Part shown: positions 31,730 to 43,736 of the stretch, one piece after another
Layout of the letters: every line of letters starts with the position of its first letter
How positions within the stretch are numbered: position 1 is the stretch's first letter
Assembly (NCBI GenBank): GCA_035762175.1
Contig: DASTPP010000238.1
Coordinates: 1 to 64,000, forward strand
Length of the DNA stretch: 64,000 nucleotides
Direction: 5' to 3'
Origin: DASTPP01 sp035762175
Lineage (GTDB): Bacteria; Myxococcota_A; Polyangia; Polyangiales; Polyangiaceae
Notes under the pieces: model-generated
Database searches by the model: none
Told to the model about the DNA's origin: nothing
The model's input: the letters and a program-made list of their open reading frames with translations, nothing else
Translations under genes and position numbers: made by a program

Positions 31730-31804
31730 GGGGCCCCGGAGAGTGGGCCTGGGCCCCTCGCGCCGCCCAACCAGCGCGGCGAATATCGGGCATCATCACG
31801 GCGC

Positions 31805-32725
31805 ATGGAGGCGAGCCGGCTGCCGGACGACATCAACCTGCTGGTGGCGCTCGACGTGCTCCTGCGCGAGCGCCACGTGACGCGCGCGGCGCGCCGGCTC
31901 GGGCTGACGCAGTCAGCGATGAGCCAGCGGCTCGCGCGGCTGCGCTCGTTCTTCGGCGACCCGCTGCTCGTCCAGGCGGGCGCCTCGCTCGCGCTCACGC
32001 CGCGCGCCGAGGCCATGGCCGCGCCGCTCGCGGGCGCGCTCGGCGCGTTGCGCTCGGCGGTGCAGGCCGGCGCGCCGTTCGATCCGGGGGCGTCCGAGCG
32101 GTCCTTCGTGCTGCTCGGCAACGATCTGGTCGAGGCCGTGGGGCTGCCGCCGCTCGCGCCACTCGTGCGCCGCGAGGCGCCCGGCGTGCGCCTGACGGTC
32201 GAGCGGCTCGACGCCGACTTCGCCGCGCGCCTCGGCGACGGTACCGCCGACCTCGCCTTCGCGCCCGACTTTCTGAACGCCCCCTCGCTGCGGCGGCGGG
32301 CGCTGCCGCCGGACCCCTTCGTCGTGCTCGCCCGCCGGGGCCACCCCGCGGCCGAGGGCCCGCTCACGCTCGAGCGCTACCTCGCCTTCGACCACGTGCT
32401 CGTCGCGCCGCGCGGCGCCCCCGGCGGCGTCGTCGACACGGCGCTCGCGGCGCTCGGCCGGAAGCGGCGCGTCGCGGTGCGGCTGCAGCACTTCGTCACG
32501 GCGCCCTTGCTCTTGCCCGACACCGACCTCTTGCTCACCTGCCCCGCGGGCGCCGCCGAGCACGCCTGCTCGCTGCTGCCGCTCTGCCGCCTCGTGCCGC
32601 CGCTCGAGCTGCCCGTCGACCATAGCAGCATGCTCTGGCACGAGCGCGCCCACCACGACCCCGGCCACCGGTGGCTGCGCGGCTTCTTCGATCGGCTCTT
32701 GCGGTCGTACGACCCCGCGGGCTGA
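31805..32725 (+). CDS. LysR-family transcriptional regulator
   Basis: The 306-aa product has the LysR winged HTH (DINLLVALDVLLRERHVTRA, ARRLGLTQSAMSQRLARLRS, residues 8-50) and the periplasmic-binding-like effector domain (DLAFAPDFLN, RRGHPAAEGPLTLERYLAFD). It is close to the NodD/SyrM-type branch, in which DPLLVQAG and LTPRAEAM follow the HTH. The ATG at 31805 is 75 bp from the start of the divergent broken outer-membrane gene; LysR regulators usually control a divergent neighbour, so its target may have been lost. Confidence 0.92.
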   Translation: MEASRLPDDINLLVALDVLLRERHVTRAARRLGLTQSAMSQRLARLRSFFGDPLLVQAGASLALTPRAEAMAAPLAGALGALRSAVQAGAPFDPGASERSFVLLGNDLVEAVGLPPLAPLVRREAPGVRLTVERLDADFAARLGDGTADLAFAPDFLNAPSLRRRALPPDPFVVLARRGHPAAEGPLTLERYLAFDHVLVAPRGAPGGVVDTALAALGRKRRVAVRLQHFVTAPLLLPDTDLLLTCPAGAAEHACSLLPLCRLVPPLELPVDHSSMLWHERAHHDPGHRWLRGFFDRLLRSYDPAG

Positions 32726-32729
32726 GGCG

Positions 32730-33317
32730 TCAGTCGGCGGGGCCGGGGCCCCGGTGGGCGCGCAGCTCGGGCCGGAAGGTGACCGCGCCCCGCGCGCAGG
32801 TGGCGCCGCAGGCGGGGCCGTTGGCGTACACCGGCTCGAGCGAGACCCTGGCCGCGTCGTGAAAGAGCAGCGCGCCCCGGGCGTCGCGCGCCGAGAGGGC
32901 GACGACGGGCCGGGGGCCCTCGTCGGCACGGCCGTCGAAGCGGGTGATCTCGAAGGCGAGCGGGCCCGGGCTGCGGGCGTAGCAGTGCGTGATCTGGCCC
33001 TCGGGCTGGGCGCCGTCGACCTCGCAGGAGGGCGAGCGGTGGTCGCCGCGCAGGGCCAGATCGGTACAGCGCGCGTCGAGGCAGACGCGGAAGGCGAGCG
33101 GCAGGGGCCCGAGCTCGCGCAGGGACACGCCCGGCACCTCGACGCGCACGCCGCTCGCGCACCCGCGCGCCGAGCAGGACCGCGCCTCGGGCGCCGGGGC
33201 GAACTCGTCGCCGCCGCCCCCGTCGCAGGCGGCGAGCGCGGCGAGGGCGGGGCCGAGGAGGGCGAAGGCCAACGTCGCGCGCGGCCGGCCGGCGCCGGAC
33301 AGTCGGGAGCTCGCCAT
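32730..33317 (-). CDS. Hypothetical lipoprotein
   Basis: The 195-aa product starts MASSRLSGAGRPRATLAFAL with lipobox ALAAC (Cys near 31), then Gly-rich spacing and a Cys-rich mature part (SCSARGCASGVRVEVPGVSL, VCLDARCTDLALRGD, CGATCARGAVTF). Paired Cys suggest disulfides in a secreted beta-rich domain. No family recognised. The stop is 5 bp from the convergent LysR gene. Alternative starts upstream would add only low-complexity sequence. Confidence 0.65.
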   Translation of the reverse strand: MASSRLSGAGRPRATLAFALLGPALAALAACDGGGGDEFAPAPEARSCSARGCASGVRVEVPGVSLRELGPLPLAFRVCLDARCTDLALRGDHRSPSCEVDGAQPEGQITHCYARSPGPLAFEITRFDGRADEGPRPVVALSARDARGALLFHDAARVSLEPVYANGPACGATCARGAVTFRPELRAHRGPGPAD

Positions 33318-33636
33318 GCTAGGGAATGTGAAGCACAAAGCCGGCCCCCATGCCACGGCGCGGGGCGCGCGGCCGGGGGCGACACCGCTCGGCCGCGGTC
33401 GCGCGGCGGCCCGGCGCGGGGGGGCGGCTTCGCGCGCGGCCCGAGGCTCGTCTCGCTCGGCCGCCGCTTCGACCCGTCGGGCGGCTTCGCGCGCGCGGCC
33501 CGAGGCTCTTCGCGCTACCCGGCCATCGGGGCCCCGGGACGGCTTCGCGCGCGCGGGGCCCGAGGCGGCGGGGCGAGGGCGCCGAGGCCGAAGGGCCTGC
33601 CCGGGGGGCCGGAGGTGGTAGGCTTGCCCCCCTGCC
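33318..33636. repeat. Intergenic region with three copies of a GC-rich repeat
   Basis: CGGCTTCGCGCGCG-type sequence followed by GGCCCGAGGC occurs near 33425, 33482 and 33540, about 58 bp apart. No gene is seen. The last 40 bp before 33637 form the upstream region of the helicase. Confidence 0.6.
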
Positions 33637-34990
<1,354 letters not shown>

Positions 34991-35004
<14 letters not shown>

Positions 35005-36517
35005 TCTGGTGCGGGCCCGGCGGCGCAAGGGCGAGCTCGTGCTGGTCCCGCTCGAGGGCGACGACCGGCAGGAGGCCCTCTACCTGGCCGGCGCCTATTC
35101 GGACCTCGCCCGCGACGCCGTCGGCCGCCCGCGGGCCGAGCTCGACGAGGCGATGGGCCAGATCGAGGCGCCGCCGCACCTGCAGAAGGTGGCCGACGGG
35201 CTGCGCAAGCTCATCGAAGACCGCTGCGACTTCGAGCCGACGCTCGATCTGCCGCCCGAAGAGCTGCGGCGCGAGGTGTTCCGGCGCGCGGCCGAGGTGC
35301 GGCGCGCGCTCGGGCCCGAGCAGTCCTTCGACCGGGGCGCGGTGCTCGCCGAGGTCGCGGGCGCCAAGGGCGTCGACCCCGGCGCGCTCGAGCGGGGCCT
35401 CTACGCCGACCTGCGCGGCGCCCACGTCTTGCGCGCCTTCGAGGCGCTGCCGCCCGAGGCGCTCTTGCAGCTCTACGACGACGCGCAGGCGCAGGCGGTG
35501 CTCTTGCGCGCGGTGCGCGTGCGCGCCGAGGTCAAGTGCGGGGCGGCGTGGGGCTACCGGCAGCTCTTCGCCAAGCTCAAGTTCTTGCGCCTCTTGCACG
35601 CGATCGAGCCGATCGAGGGCGGGGGCTACCGCGTCGACGTCGACGGGCCCTTCAGCCTCTTCGAGTCGGTCACCAAGTACGGCCTGCAGCTCGCGCTCTC
35701 GCTGCCGGCGGTGCAGGCCTGCGCGAGCTGGTCGGTCGAGGCCGACGTGCGCTGGGGCAAGATGCGCGAGCCGCTCGTCTTCAAGCTCGCCGGCCGCGGG
35801 CCCGACCGCAAGCTGGGCGACGACGCGCTCGCGCTGCCGCCGGAGGTCGAGGCGTTCCGGCAGGGGTTCGAGGCGCTGAAGAGCGCGTGGCGCGTCTCGC
35901 CGAGCCCCGCCATCTTGAACCTGCCCAGCGTCGGCCTCTGCGTGCCCGACCTCGTGTTCGAGCGGCCGAAGGGGCCCAAGGTCTACTTCGAGGTGCTCGG
36001 CTACTGGAGCCGCGAGGCCGTCTGGCGCCGGGTCGATCTCGTGCGCGAGGGGCTGGGCGTGCCGCTGCTCGTCGCCGTCAGCGAGCGGCTGCGGGTGAGC
36101 GAGGACGTGCTCGGCGACGACCCCTCGGGCGCGCTCTACGTCTACAAGGGCTCGCTCAGCCCGCGCGTCGTGCTCAAGCGGCTCGAGGCGCGCTGGGGCG
36201 GGGCGGCGGGCGAGACGCTGCCCCTCGCGGTGGCGCCGGGCGGGGCGGCGGCGCCGGGCGGCGGGGCGAAGCCGGCGCTCGTGTCGGTGGTCGAGGCGGC
36301 CGAGGCGACGGCTGAGGCGGGCGGCAAGGCGCGGCGGCCGGCCCGCGCGCGCAAGGGCCGGGGCAAGGGCGAGTCGGCCGCGTCGGAGGTAGCGGACGCT
36401 GCCGAAGGGGCGAGCGCACCGAACGACGCCGAGGGCGCTACGAAACAAACTAACGCCTCCATCGGCGCTCGCAAGGGCCGAAAGGGCGCGGGGGCGCTCG
36501 CCGGGCGCGGCGGCTAA
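34991..36517 (+). CDS. Bax1-like nuclease (DUF790), XPB partner
   Basis: The 508-aa product begins MLTVDLVRARRRKGELVLVP, the typical DUF790/Bax1 start, encoded from TTG 34991 inside the helicase gene. The central domain (LAEVAGAKGVDPGALERGLY, LLQLYDDAQAQAVLLRAVRV, AWGYRQLFAKLKFLRLLHAI) is followed by a nuclease-like part with LPSVGLCVPDLVFERPKGPK and VYFEVLGYWSREAVWRRVDL, containing the PD-x(n)-E-like acidic residues expected of a PD-(D/E)XK fold. The last 130 residues are a low-complexity Ala/Gly/Lys-rich tail. Archaeal Bax1 cuts the 3' side of DNA bubbles opened by XPB; the same is inferred here. Confidence 0.88.
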
Positions 36518-36838
36518 GAACACCGCGGTTTCGCGCCGGTTCGCGGGGGCCGGCGACGTCACGCGCGGCCGCGCTGCCATTCTGTCAGCGCCGCGCGCGG
36601 CCCCTGCACAATCTGTCAGCGTCGCCGCCGGCACCTGTCGAAAACGCGGCACGTGTCGGTCGCTTGGCGGGCCCAAGGCGCATTGACGGGCGCGCCAGAG
36701 CGGGAGCTCGGGCGGGCCCCGCTGGCTTTTTTACCAGAGCCTGACGACCCGCCCGGGGGGGCCAGGGCCCTGGGCCGGGCCTTGCAGAGGGGGTTTGGCA
36801 GCTACTTTCGAGGCGGGCCTGGCTCTTGCTGGGCCTCC
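36518..36838. other. Intergenic region with repeated CTGTCAGCG
   Basis: CTGTCAGCG occurs at 36582 and 36612, followed by CCTGTCG (36633) and CGTGTCGG (36652), all in the same orientation within 80 bp. Several short direct repeats of a TGTC-type end are reminiscent of IS21/Tn7-like element termini, but no transposase or second end is visible. No gene recognised. Confidence 0.35.
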
Positions 36839-36871
36839 TTGACGGTAGAAATGCCTCCATTAAAATGGAGG
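36839..36871 (+). promoter_or_regulatory. Strong promoter overlapped by an 18-bp palindrome
   Basis: TTGACG (36839-36844) and TAAAAT (36861-36866) are 16 bp apart. The -10 lies in the palindrome CCTCCATTAAAATGGAGG (36854-36871). Outer GACGGT and ACCGTC extend the symmetry. A repressor bound here would block RNA polymerase. The transcript would start near 36873, about 130 nt before the DUF2325 gene. Confidence 0.6.
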
Positions 36872-37003
36872 TTATGGTGACCGTCCGAGGCCGCCCCACT
36901 CCCCCGAGGCCTCCGCCAGAAATAGAACCGGGGGCCCGCCCGTTAGGGCTAGCGAGGGTGGGGCGGCGAGCGAAGCCGCCCCCCCCGCCGAAGGAGATTC
37001 ACC

Positions 37004-37381
37004 GTGCACACTCACCGCCCCGCCCAACGCCCGCACCAACCCTCGCAGCCCTCGAACGTCCGGGCGCTGCGCCCGGCCAACGACACGAAGGCCCGCACCG
37101 CGCTCATCGTGGGCGCCGACTACATCGAGCCGCTGAAGAAGACGATGGCCGAGATGGGCAACTTCCAGGTCGAGCACTGGACGGGGCGCAAGACGGGCGA
37201 CCTGCGCCGGTCCATTCCGAAGAACGTGGACCTCTGCATCGTGCTCTGCGACTACGTGAACCACGGCCTGGTGCGCAAGGTGCGCGAGGACGCGCGGGCG
37301 CTCGGCCTGCCGGTGCTCTATTGCCGCCGCTCGCTCGTCGAGGTGCGCGAGAAGCTGCGCGAGTACGCGGAGGCGGCGTGA
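37004..37381 (+). CDS. DUF2325 protein
   Basis: The 125-aa product has a disordered His/Pro/Arg-rich start and then the DUF2325 fold: ARTALIVGADYIEPLKKTMA, RSIPKNVDLCIVLCDYVNHG, LVRKVREDARALGLPVLYCR. The Rossmann-like domain keeps the D-x3-V---DYV-H signature. GTG 37004 is preceded by GAAGGAG 7 nt upstream. Such proteins are small, often unlinked, and their role is not established; some sit next to DNA-processing genes. Here it follows the XPB-Bax1 pair by about 490 bp but has its own strong promoter at 36839. Confidence 0.88.
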   Translation: MHTHRPAQRPHQPSQPSNVRALRPANDTKARTALIVGADYIEPLKKTMAEMGNFQVEHWTGRKTGDLRRSIPKNVDLCIVLCDYVNHGLVRKVREDARALGLPVLYCRRSLVEVREKLREYAEAA

Positions 37382-37683
37382 GGGGCCCCCGAGCGTGAGC
37401 ACGGGGCATCGGGTAGAGGGAAGCCGGCGGCGGGGCGAAGGGCCCCCGGGCGAACGTCACCGCACCCCGCGAGGGTGCCGCGACGTTCGGCGCGGGCCGT
37501 TCGAAGTACAAAGCGCCCCGTACGTACTGATGACTCGTCGCACTCCCCCTACCCCATGCCCCGTGATGCCATTCGGAACGCCGCGGCGGGCCCCCGACTC
37601 GAACTCGGGGGCCGCGAACGCCCGCTCGGGCCGCGCGGAAGCGGGCCGACTCGGCGCGTTAGAGCGCGCCCCCTCGCCCTTGC
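37382..37683. other. Intergenic region, no gene recognised
   Basis: A palindrome around 37590-37612 (CCCCCGA ... TCGGGGG with GTTCGAG on the minus strand) imitates a tRNA T-arm, but the pairing does not fit tRNA numbering and no other arm is present. Nothing else notable. Confidence 0.45.
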
Positions 37684-39231
37684 TCAGCCCGCCGGCCGCG
37701 CCCCCCGGTGCTCGAGCGGCGTCAGCGCCCCTTCGGGGGCGAGGTTCTGCCGGGGGCGGGCGGCGCCGCGCTCGGTGGCGCCGGGCAGCTGGTACTTCCA
37801 GCCGAAGGCGCTGCGCAGCAGGTTGTGCACGCGCCAGGAGAAGTACGAGTTGACGAAGGGCAGGGCCTGGCCGACGTCGAGGTAGGGGTTCTTCAGCTTG
37901 CCGAGCTTGACGAGCAAGAGCACCTGCTCGGCGACGCTGACGGGGCAGCCGGCGACGCGCACGACGTCGTCGTTGCGCTTGCGGAACATCTCGAGCTCGA
38001 CCCCGGCCATCTTGCTGAAGATGTCGGGGGCGGTGGCGGTATAAGGGCTCTTCTTGGAGCGGTCGACGTACAAGCTCTCGGCGCGCAGGGGCTTGCCCGC
38101 CTTCTGGCCCTGGTAGCTGGCGCAGTCGCCGAGAAAGACGACCTTCTCGCCGGGCTTGACGTCGAGCTCGCCCTCGTAGGCGCCGAAGACGACGTGGGTG
38201 CGGGGCATCTTCTGGTCGGTGTCGGCGTCGAAGAGGCGCAAGATCTCGATGGCCTCTTCGAGGGCGCCGGGGCAGCCGCCCCAGCAGTAGTCGGTGGTGT
38301 CGCTCGGGGGCCGGCCGCCGTAGGCGCGAATGTTGGTGCCCTCGAAGTACTCTTCGACGCGCACCAGGCCCACGCGGAAGCCGCGGGCGCGGGCCTTGAC
38401 CTCGTCGAGCGTGAGGTCACCCACGAGGCGGATCTGGGCGAGGTCGACGGGGCCGAAGCCCCGCTGGTGCGCCAGGCGAATGTGCGGCACCGAGAGCGGG
38501 TCGACGCCGAGGGCGTGGCAGAGCACCGCGTCGAAGGCGACCTGGTTGTCGCCCATGGCCATCAGGCGCAGGTCGAAGGGCAGGGGGGTGAGCATGCGCC
38601 CCTCGCCCGCGACGATGCCGTCGATGGCGATGAACTGCGGCTGCACGATGTACTGAAGGTCGGCGATCTTCTCGTCGAGCTTGTGATCGTGATCGATGAG
38701 CCGATGCCGGTCGTCTTGAATGCCGATGTAGTTCTTGAGCGAGAAGGTGACCGTCGTCCAAGGGTGGGCCTTGAGCTTGGGGCAGTTGACGAAGAAGTCT
38801 GCCTTGGCCACGGGCTCGGGGGTGAAGAGCGAGTCGCGCAGGCGCTCGGGGTGGTAGAGCGGCACCTCGACCTGGGGCACCTCGTCGAAGTGATAGAGCT
38901 TGAGCCGGGGCACGCGCTTGGCCATCTGGTAATAGCCGGCGCCGTCGAAGGCGAAGCGGGTGGGCATGGTGATGCCGCAGCGCTCGCCGACGGCGATCTC
39001 GCGCAGGTCGGGCCGCGCGCGCGAGGCGAGGGCGCGGGCGACGCCCTCGATGAACTCGGGGCGGGTGTACGCGTTCGGGAAGCGCACCCCCGAGGCGACG
39101 ACGTTCGGCTTGATGAGGGTGCGGCCGAAGGGGCGCAGGCCAAGCAAGTCGAGCCCCTCGCCCGCCAGTCGCTCGATGCGGGCCACGTCGTAATCGGGAC
39201 AATTTCGCAGGATGACGGTCGGGCGAGTCAT
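37684..39231 (-). CDS. DUF362 domain protein
   Basis: The 515-aa product matches DUF362: TLIKPNVVASG, NAYTRPEFIEGVARALASRA, VGERCGITMPTRFAFDGAGY, FFVNCPKLKAHPWTTVTFSL, KNYIGIQDDRHRLIDHDHKL. The C-terminal half contains DYCWGGCPGALEEAIEIL and FLGDCASYQGQ, with Cys spaced so that a metal or Fe-S site is possible, but no classical ferredoxin motif. Most DUF362 proteins are 300-450 aa; the extra C-terminus is unusual. A redox or sugar-related role is not established. The ATG at 39231 has GAAGGAG-like sequence upstream (CCTTCGAATGA read on the plus strand is weak). Confidence 0.8.
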   Translation of the reverse strand: MTRPTVILRNCPDYDVARIERLAGEGLDLLGLRPFGRTLIKPNVVASGVRFPNAYTRPEFIEGVARALASRARPDLREIAVGERCGITMPTRFAFDGAGYYQMAKRVPRLKLYHFDEVPQVEVPLYHPERLRDSLFTPEPVAKADFFVNCPKLKAHPWTTVTFSLKNYIGIQDDRHRLIDHDHKLDEKIADLQYIVQPQFIAIDGIVAGEGRMLTPLPFDLRLMAMGDNQVAFDAVLCHALGVDPLSVPHIRLAHQRGFGPVDLAQIRLVGDLTLDEVKARARGFRVGLVRVEEYFEGTNIRAYGGRPPSDTTDYCWGGCPGALEEAIEILRLFDADTDQKMPRTHVVFGAYEGELDVKPGEKVVFLGDCASYQGQKAGKPLRAESLYVDRSKKSPYTATAPDIFSKMAGVELEMFRKRNDDVVRVAGCPVSVAEQVLLLVKLGKLKNPYLDVGQALPFVNSYFSWRVHNLLRSAFGWKYQLPGATERGAARPRQNLAPEGALTPLEHRGARPAG

Positions 39232-39413
39232 TCGAAGGAGCGTAGACCTCGGGGGGCGTCGAGGCCAGGGCGCCGTGCGCGAGGCAGGCGCGCTTCTGGC
39301 CGGCCTGGCGCTCGAGCCCGGGCCGGGGAGGCTCGCGGCGGGCGGCGGCCACGCGGGGCGCCCGGGCCTCGGGGGGCGCCTGCGTTCGGGGGGGCCCTGC
39401 GGGGCGGCCCGGC

Positions 39414-41201
39414 TCAGGGCGGGGCGTCGACGCGGAAGATGGGGACGAGGCGGAATTCTTCGTCCCAGGCCGGGTGCCGCTCGTAAAAGAAGCGCAGGCG
39501 CGCCTCGGGGCTCGCGGCGAATTCGGGCTCGGTGCGCAGGCGCTCTTCGAAGGCGCGGCGCAGCGCGGGGTCGCGCTCGAGCATGCGGCGGCCCTCGTCT
39601 TCGGCGACGTAGGGCTCCATGAATTCTTTTTGCTCGAAGGCGGCGTTGAAGTAGCCCCAGGCGACGAGCGAGTCGGGCGCGCGCGGCTCGAGCAGGTGCA
39701 TGGCGAGGCGGGCGCGGGGCTGGTCGATGGGGACGAAGAGCGAGCCCGGGGGCAGGTCGCGGCGCTCGGGCCGCCAGGCGCCTTCGACGCGGGCGCGGGT
39801 GCGGCCCTCGAAGGGGCGGTCGAAGGCGACGGAGCTCGCGCGGAAGGCGGCGATCGGGGCGGCGCGGCGCTCGCCGCGGAGGGTCGTGAAGCGCACGCCG
39901 TGCAGCGCGAGCTTGGGCCCGACCCAGGCCGCGTGCGCGGCGGGCACGACGTAGCCGCCGCGGGGCGCGGTCTCGACGTACGCCGGCTCGAGGGTGTCGT
40001 AGTAGGGGACGCGCCAGATCTGGGGCTTCGACTCGTCGTAGGTGACGCGCGGGCCGCCCGACAGGTCGGAGGGGGCGCGGCGGTAGGCGTAGCCGCGGAA
40101 GTCGATGGGGCGCGAGGCGCTGGCGGTGCGGAAGGCGAGCGCGACGGGGGTGCCGCCGAGGCGGGCGTCGGCCCGGTCGGCGGCGGCGCCCGCCTCGCGC
40201 CAGGCGGCGGCGTGGGCGGAGGCCTCGGTGAAGAGGGCCTCGAGCAGGTCGTAGGTGGCGCGCACGCGCTCGCCGTAGGCGCGCCAGCTGTGTGTCTCGA
40301 CGAGGATGCCGATGCGGTTGCGGGCGCCCGCGTAGGGGTGCGAGAAGCGCGGGGGCCCGGCCTCGCGGGCGAAGCCCGAGGCGGGGTCGTCGTCAGCGCG
40401 GAAGGAGGGGTAGAAGGGCAGGGGCAGGTGATGCCGGGCCTTGAGGCGGGCCTGCAGGGCGTCGTCGAGGGCGCGGGCGGCGCGGTCGAGGGGGCGCTCG
40501 AGCGGCTCGTCGGGCGAGACGAGCACGGCAACATCGTGCTGGAACTTGGCGCCGTCGGTCGTGTGCAGGTCGGCGTAGACCGTCGGGTCCCAGGCGTTGT
40601 AGAGCGCGAGCATGGCCCGCGTCTCGGGCGCCTCGGCCTTGGCGTAGTCGCGGTTCAGGTTGATGCGCTGGGCGGTCGTGCGAAAGCCCATGCGCGCGGG
40701 GCCGCGCTGGTTGGGGCGGTTGTTCGGGCCGAAGCGCTCGTGGCCGTCGGCGTTGTAGGCCGGCACGAACACGAGGGTGAAGCGGCCGAGGGCGCCGCGG
40801 GCGATGCGCCCGTCGAGCAGCGCGCGCAGGGCGAGGAAGCCGGCATCTTTGCCCTCGATCTCGCCCGCGTGGATGCCGCCCTGCACGAGCAGGGCGGGGC
40901 GGCCCTTCGCGCGCGCCGCGGCCGGGTCGAGCGTGCCGTCGTCGGAGGCGACCAGGGCGAGCAGCGGGCGGCCCTCGGGGCTCTGCCCGAACGTGGCGCA
41001 GCGGACGCGCCCGGGGAAGGCGCGCTCGTAGCCCGCGCAGAGGCGCACGACCTCGTCGTAGCGGCCGGTCTCGGCGTAGTTCGTCCGCGCGGCGACGGAC
41101 GCGAGGTCGGGCGGCGGGCGGCGGGGCGGGGCCGCGCAGGCGGCGGGGCCGAGGGCGAGCAGGCCGGCGAGGGCGAGGCGGGGCGGGGCCGTTCGGGGCA
41201 C
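39414..41201 (-). CDS. M14-family zinc carboxypeptidase, lipoprotein
   Basis: The 595-aa product has a signal with lipobox GPAAC (Cys near residue 25). The catalytic domain shows LVQGGIHAGEIEGKDAGFLA (zinc ligands His and Glu), VFVPAYNADGHERFG, RINLNRDYAKAEAPETRAML, YADLHTTDG (third His ligand) and ILVETHSW (catalytic Glu). This is the M14 pattern of periplasmic or surface carboxypeptidases. Residues about 380-595 form a C-terminal beta-rich extension with SLFVPIDQPRARLAMHLLEP. GTG 41201 is the best start; the frame remains open far upstream on the antisense of a Gfo/Idh gene. It diverges from that gene. Confidence 0.88.
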   Translation of the reverse strand: MPRTAPPRLALAGLLALGPAACAAPPRRPPPDLASVAARTNYAETGRYDEVVRLCAGYERAFPGRVRCATFGQSPEGRPLLALVASDDGTLDPAAARAKGRPALLVQGGIHAGEIEGKDAGFLALRALLDGRIARGALGRFTLVFVPAYNADGHERFGPNNRPNQRGPARMGFRTTAQRINLNRDYAKAEAPETRAMLALYNAWDPTVYADLHTTDGAKFQHDVAVLVSPDEPLERPLDRAARALDDALQARLKARHHLPLPFYPSFRADDDPASGFAREAGPPRFSHPYAGARNRIGILVETHSWRAYGERVRATYDLLEALFTEASAHAAAWREAGAAADRADARLGGTPVALAFRTASASRPIDFRGYAYRRAPSDLSGGPRVTYDESKPQIWRVPYYDTLEPAYVETAPRGGYVVPAAHAAWVGPKLALHGVRFTTLRGERRAAPIAAFRASSVAFDRPFEGRTRARVEGAWRPERRDLPPGSLFVPIDQPRARLAMHLLEPRAPDSLVAWGYFNAAFEQKEFMEPYVAEDEGRRMLERDPALRRAFEERLRTEPEFAASPEARLRFFYERHPAWDEEFRLVPIFRVDAPP

Positions 41202-41339
41202 GCGGCGCAAAAGACCAGAGCGCGGCGCGCGGCGCAACGGCGGCGGCGGCGGCGGGGCCGGGCGGGGGCGAGGGCGGGGCGGGCCCGGCCGGGCCAAGTT
41301 GGGGCTCGACTCTTCGACAAAACGCTGTAGGCAGTCGCC

Positions 41340-42377
41340 ATGCGCGTCGGGGTGGTTGGCACCAACTGGGGTTTGATGCACGTGGGCGCCTTCCGGGGCG
41401 CGGGGGCGGAGGTGGTCGGGCTCTGCGGCCACGACCTGGCGCGCACGCGCGAGGCGGCGCGGCGCGAGGGCATCGCGCTCGCGACGACGGACGTGGGCGA
41501 GCTCGCCGCGGCGGCCGACGTCGTGGTCGTGGCGGGGCCCGACGGGCTGCACTGCGAGCACGCGCTGCGGGCGCTCGGCGCGGGCGCCCACGTGCTCTGC
41601 GAGAAGCCGATCGCGCGCACCCGCGACGAGGCCGAGGCGGTCGCGCGCGAGGCCGAGGCGCGCGCGCCGGGGCAGGCCTTCGGGCTGAGCTTCGCGCTGC
41701 GCATGCTGCCGCCGCTCGGCCGCCTGCGCGCCTGGCTCGAGGGCCGGCCGCCGGTGAGGAGCGTGCAGGCGCAGCTGCGCAGCGGCTTCGTGCGGCCCGA
41801 GCCCGCGGCCGAGGGGGCGCCCCTGATGGGCGCCTCGGGCGACTTCGGCGGCGCCTCGCACCTCGTCGACGCGGCGCTCTGGCTCGCGGGCGACGAGCCC
41901 GCGTGGGTGCAGGCCTCGCTCACCGGCCGGCCCGCGCACGACGTCGGCCTGCTCGTCGGCACCGCGCGCGGGGCGCGGCTGCACCTCTCGCACGTCGCGG
42001 CCGCGCGCCCCTCGAACCACTGCGCCTGGGGCCTCGCCGGCGAGGGCTGGGAGGCGCGCTTCTCGGCCGGCTACGAGCCCGCGCTCGGCGGCTGGGTCGT
42101 CGGCCCGGTCGAGGCCTTCGTGGCGAACGAGCGCGGCGAGCTCGGCTGGCACGAGATCGCGCCCGCGCTCGGGCCTTCGCCCGGCGCGCGCGAGCCCTGG
42201 GCCGAGGCGCACGTCGGGGTCGCGCGCGCCTTCCTGGCCCGCGCGCGCGGCGAGGCCTCGGCGCCGCTCGCCACCGCCCGCGACGGCCTGCTCGTGCAGC
42301 GCGTCTTCGACGCCGCGATGCGCTCGGAGCTCTCGGGCCGCCGCGTGCGCCTCGACGAGGCCGAGGCGGGCGGCTGA
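41340..42377 (+). CDS. Gfo/Idh/MocA-family oxidoreductase
   Basis: The 345-aa product has the N-terminal Rossmann fold (RVGVVGTNWGLMHVGAFRG), the conserved HVLCEKPIARTRDEAEAV with catalytic Lys, and the C-terminal alpha/beta substrate domain (GASGDFGGASHLVDAALWLA, where Asp/His follow the family pattern). These enzymes oxidise or epimerise sugars or related polyols with NAD(P). No sugar operon is nearby. ATG 41340, 138 bp from the divergent peptidase start. Substrate unknown. Confidence 0.9.
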   Translation: MRVGVVGTNWGLMHVGAFRGAGAEVVGLCGHDLARTREAARREGIALATTDVGELAAAADVVVVAGPDGLHCEHALRALGAGAHVLCEKPIARTRDEAEAVAREAEARAPGQAFGLSFALRMLPPLGRLRAWLEGRPPVRSVQAQLRSGFVRPEPAAEGAPLMGASGDFGGASHLVDAALWLAGDEPAWVQASLTGRPAHDVGLLVGTARGARLHLSHVAAARPSNHCAWGLAGEGWEARFSAGYEPALGGWVVGPVEAFVANERGELGWHEIAPALGPSPGAREPWAEAHVGVARAFLARARGEASAPLATARDGLLVQRVFDAAMRSELSGRRVRLDEAEAGG

Positions 42378-42434
42378 GCGGAGGCGGGGCGGCTCAGGCG
42401 CCGCCGGCGGGCGGCTGAGCCGAGGCGGGGCGGC

Positions 42435-42451
<17 letters not shown>
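42370..42451. repeat. Tandem 41-bp duplication covering two stop codons
   Basis: Copies 42370-42410 and 42411-42451 differ at one base. The first contains the Gfo/Idh stop and the second contains the aminotransferase stop (minus strand, 42435-42437), so both genes end inside a duplicated segment. Confidence 0.9.

Positions 42452-43736
<1,285 letters not shown>

Noticed and set aside
37590..37612. Second T-arm look-alike with GTTCGAG
   Set aside because: The symmetry is a plain palindrome; pairs 51-63 and 52-62 of a tRNA T-stem would not form, and no other arms are present.
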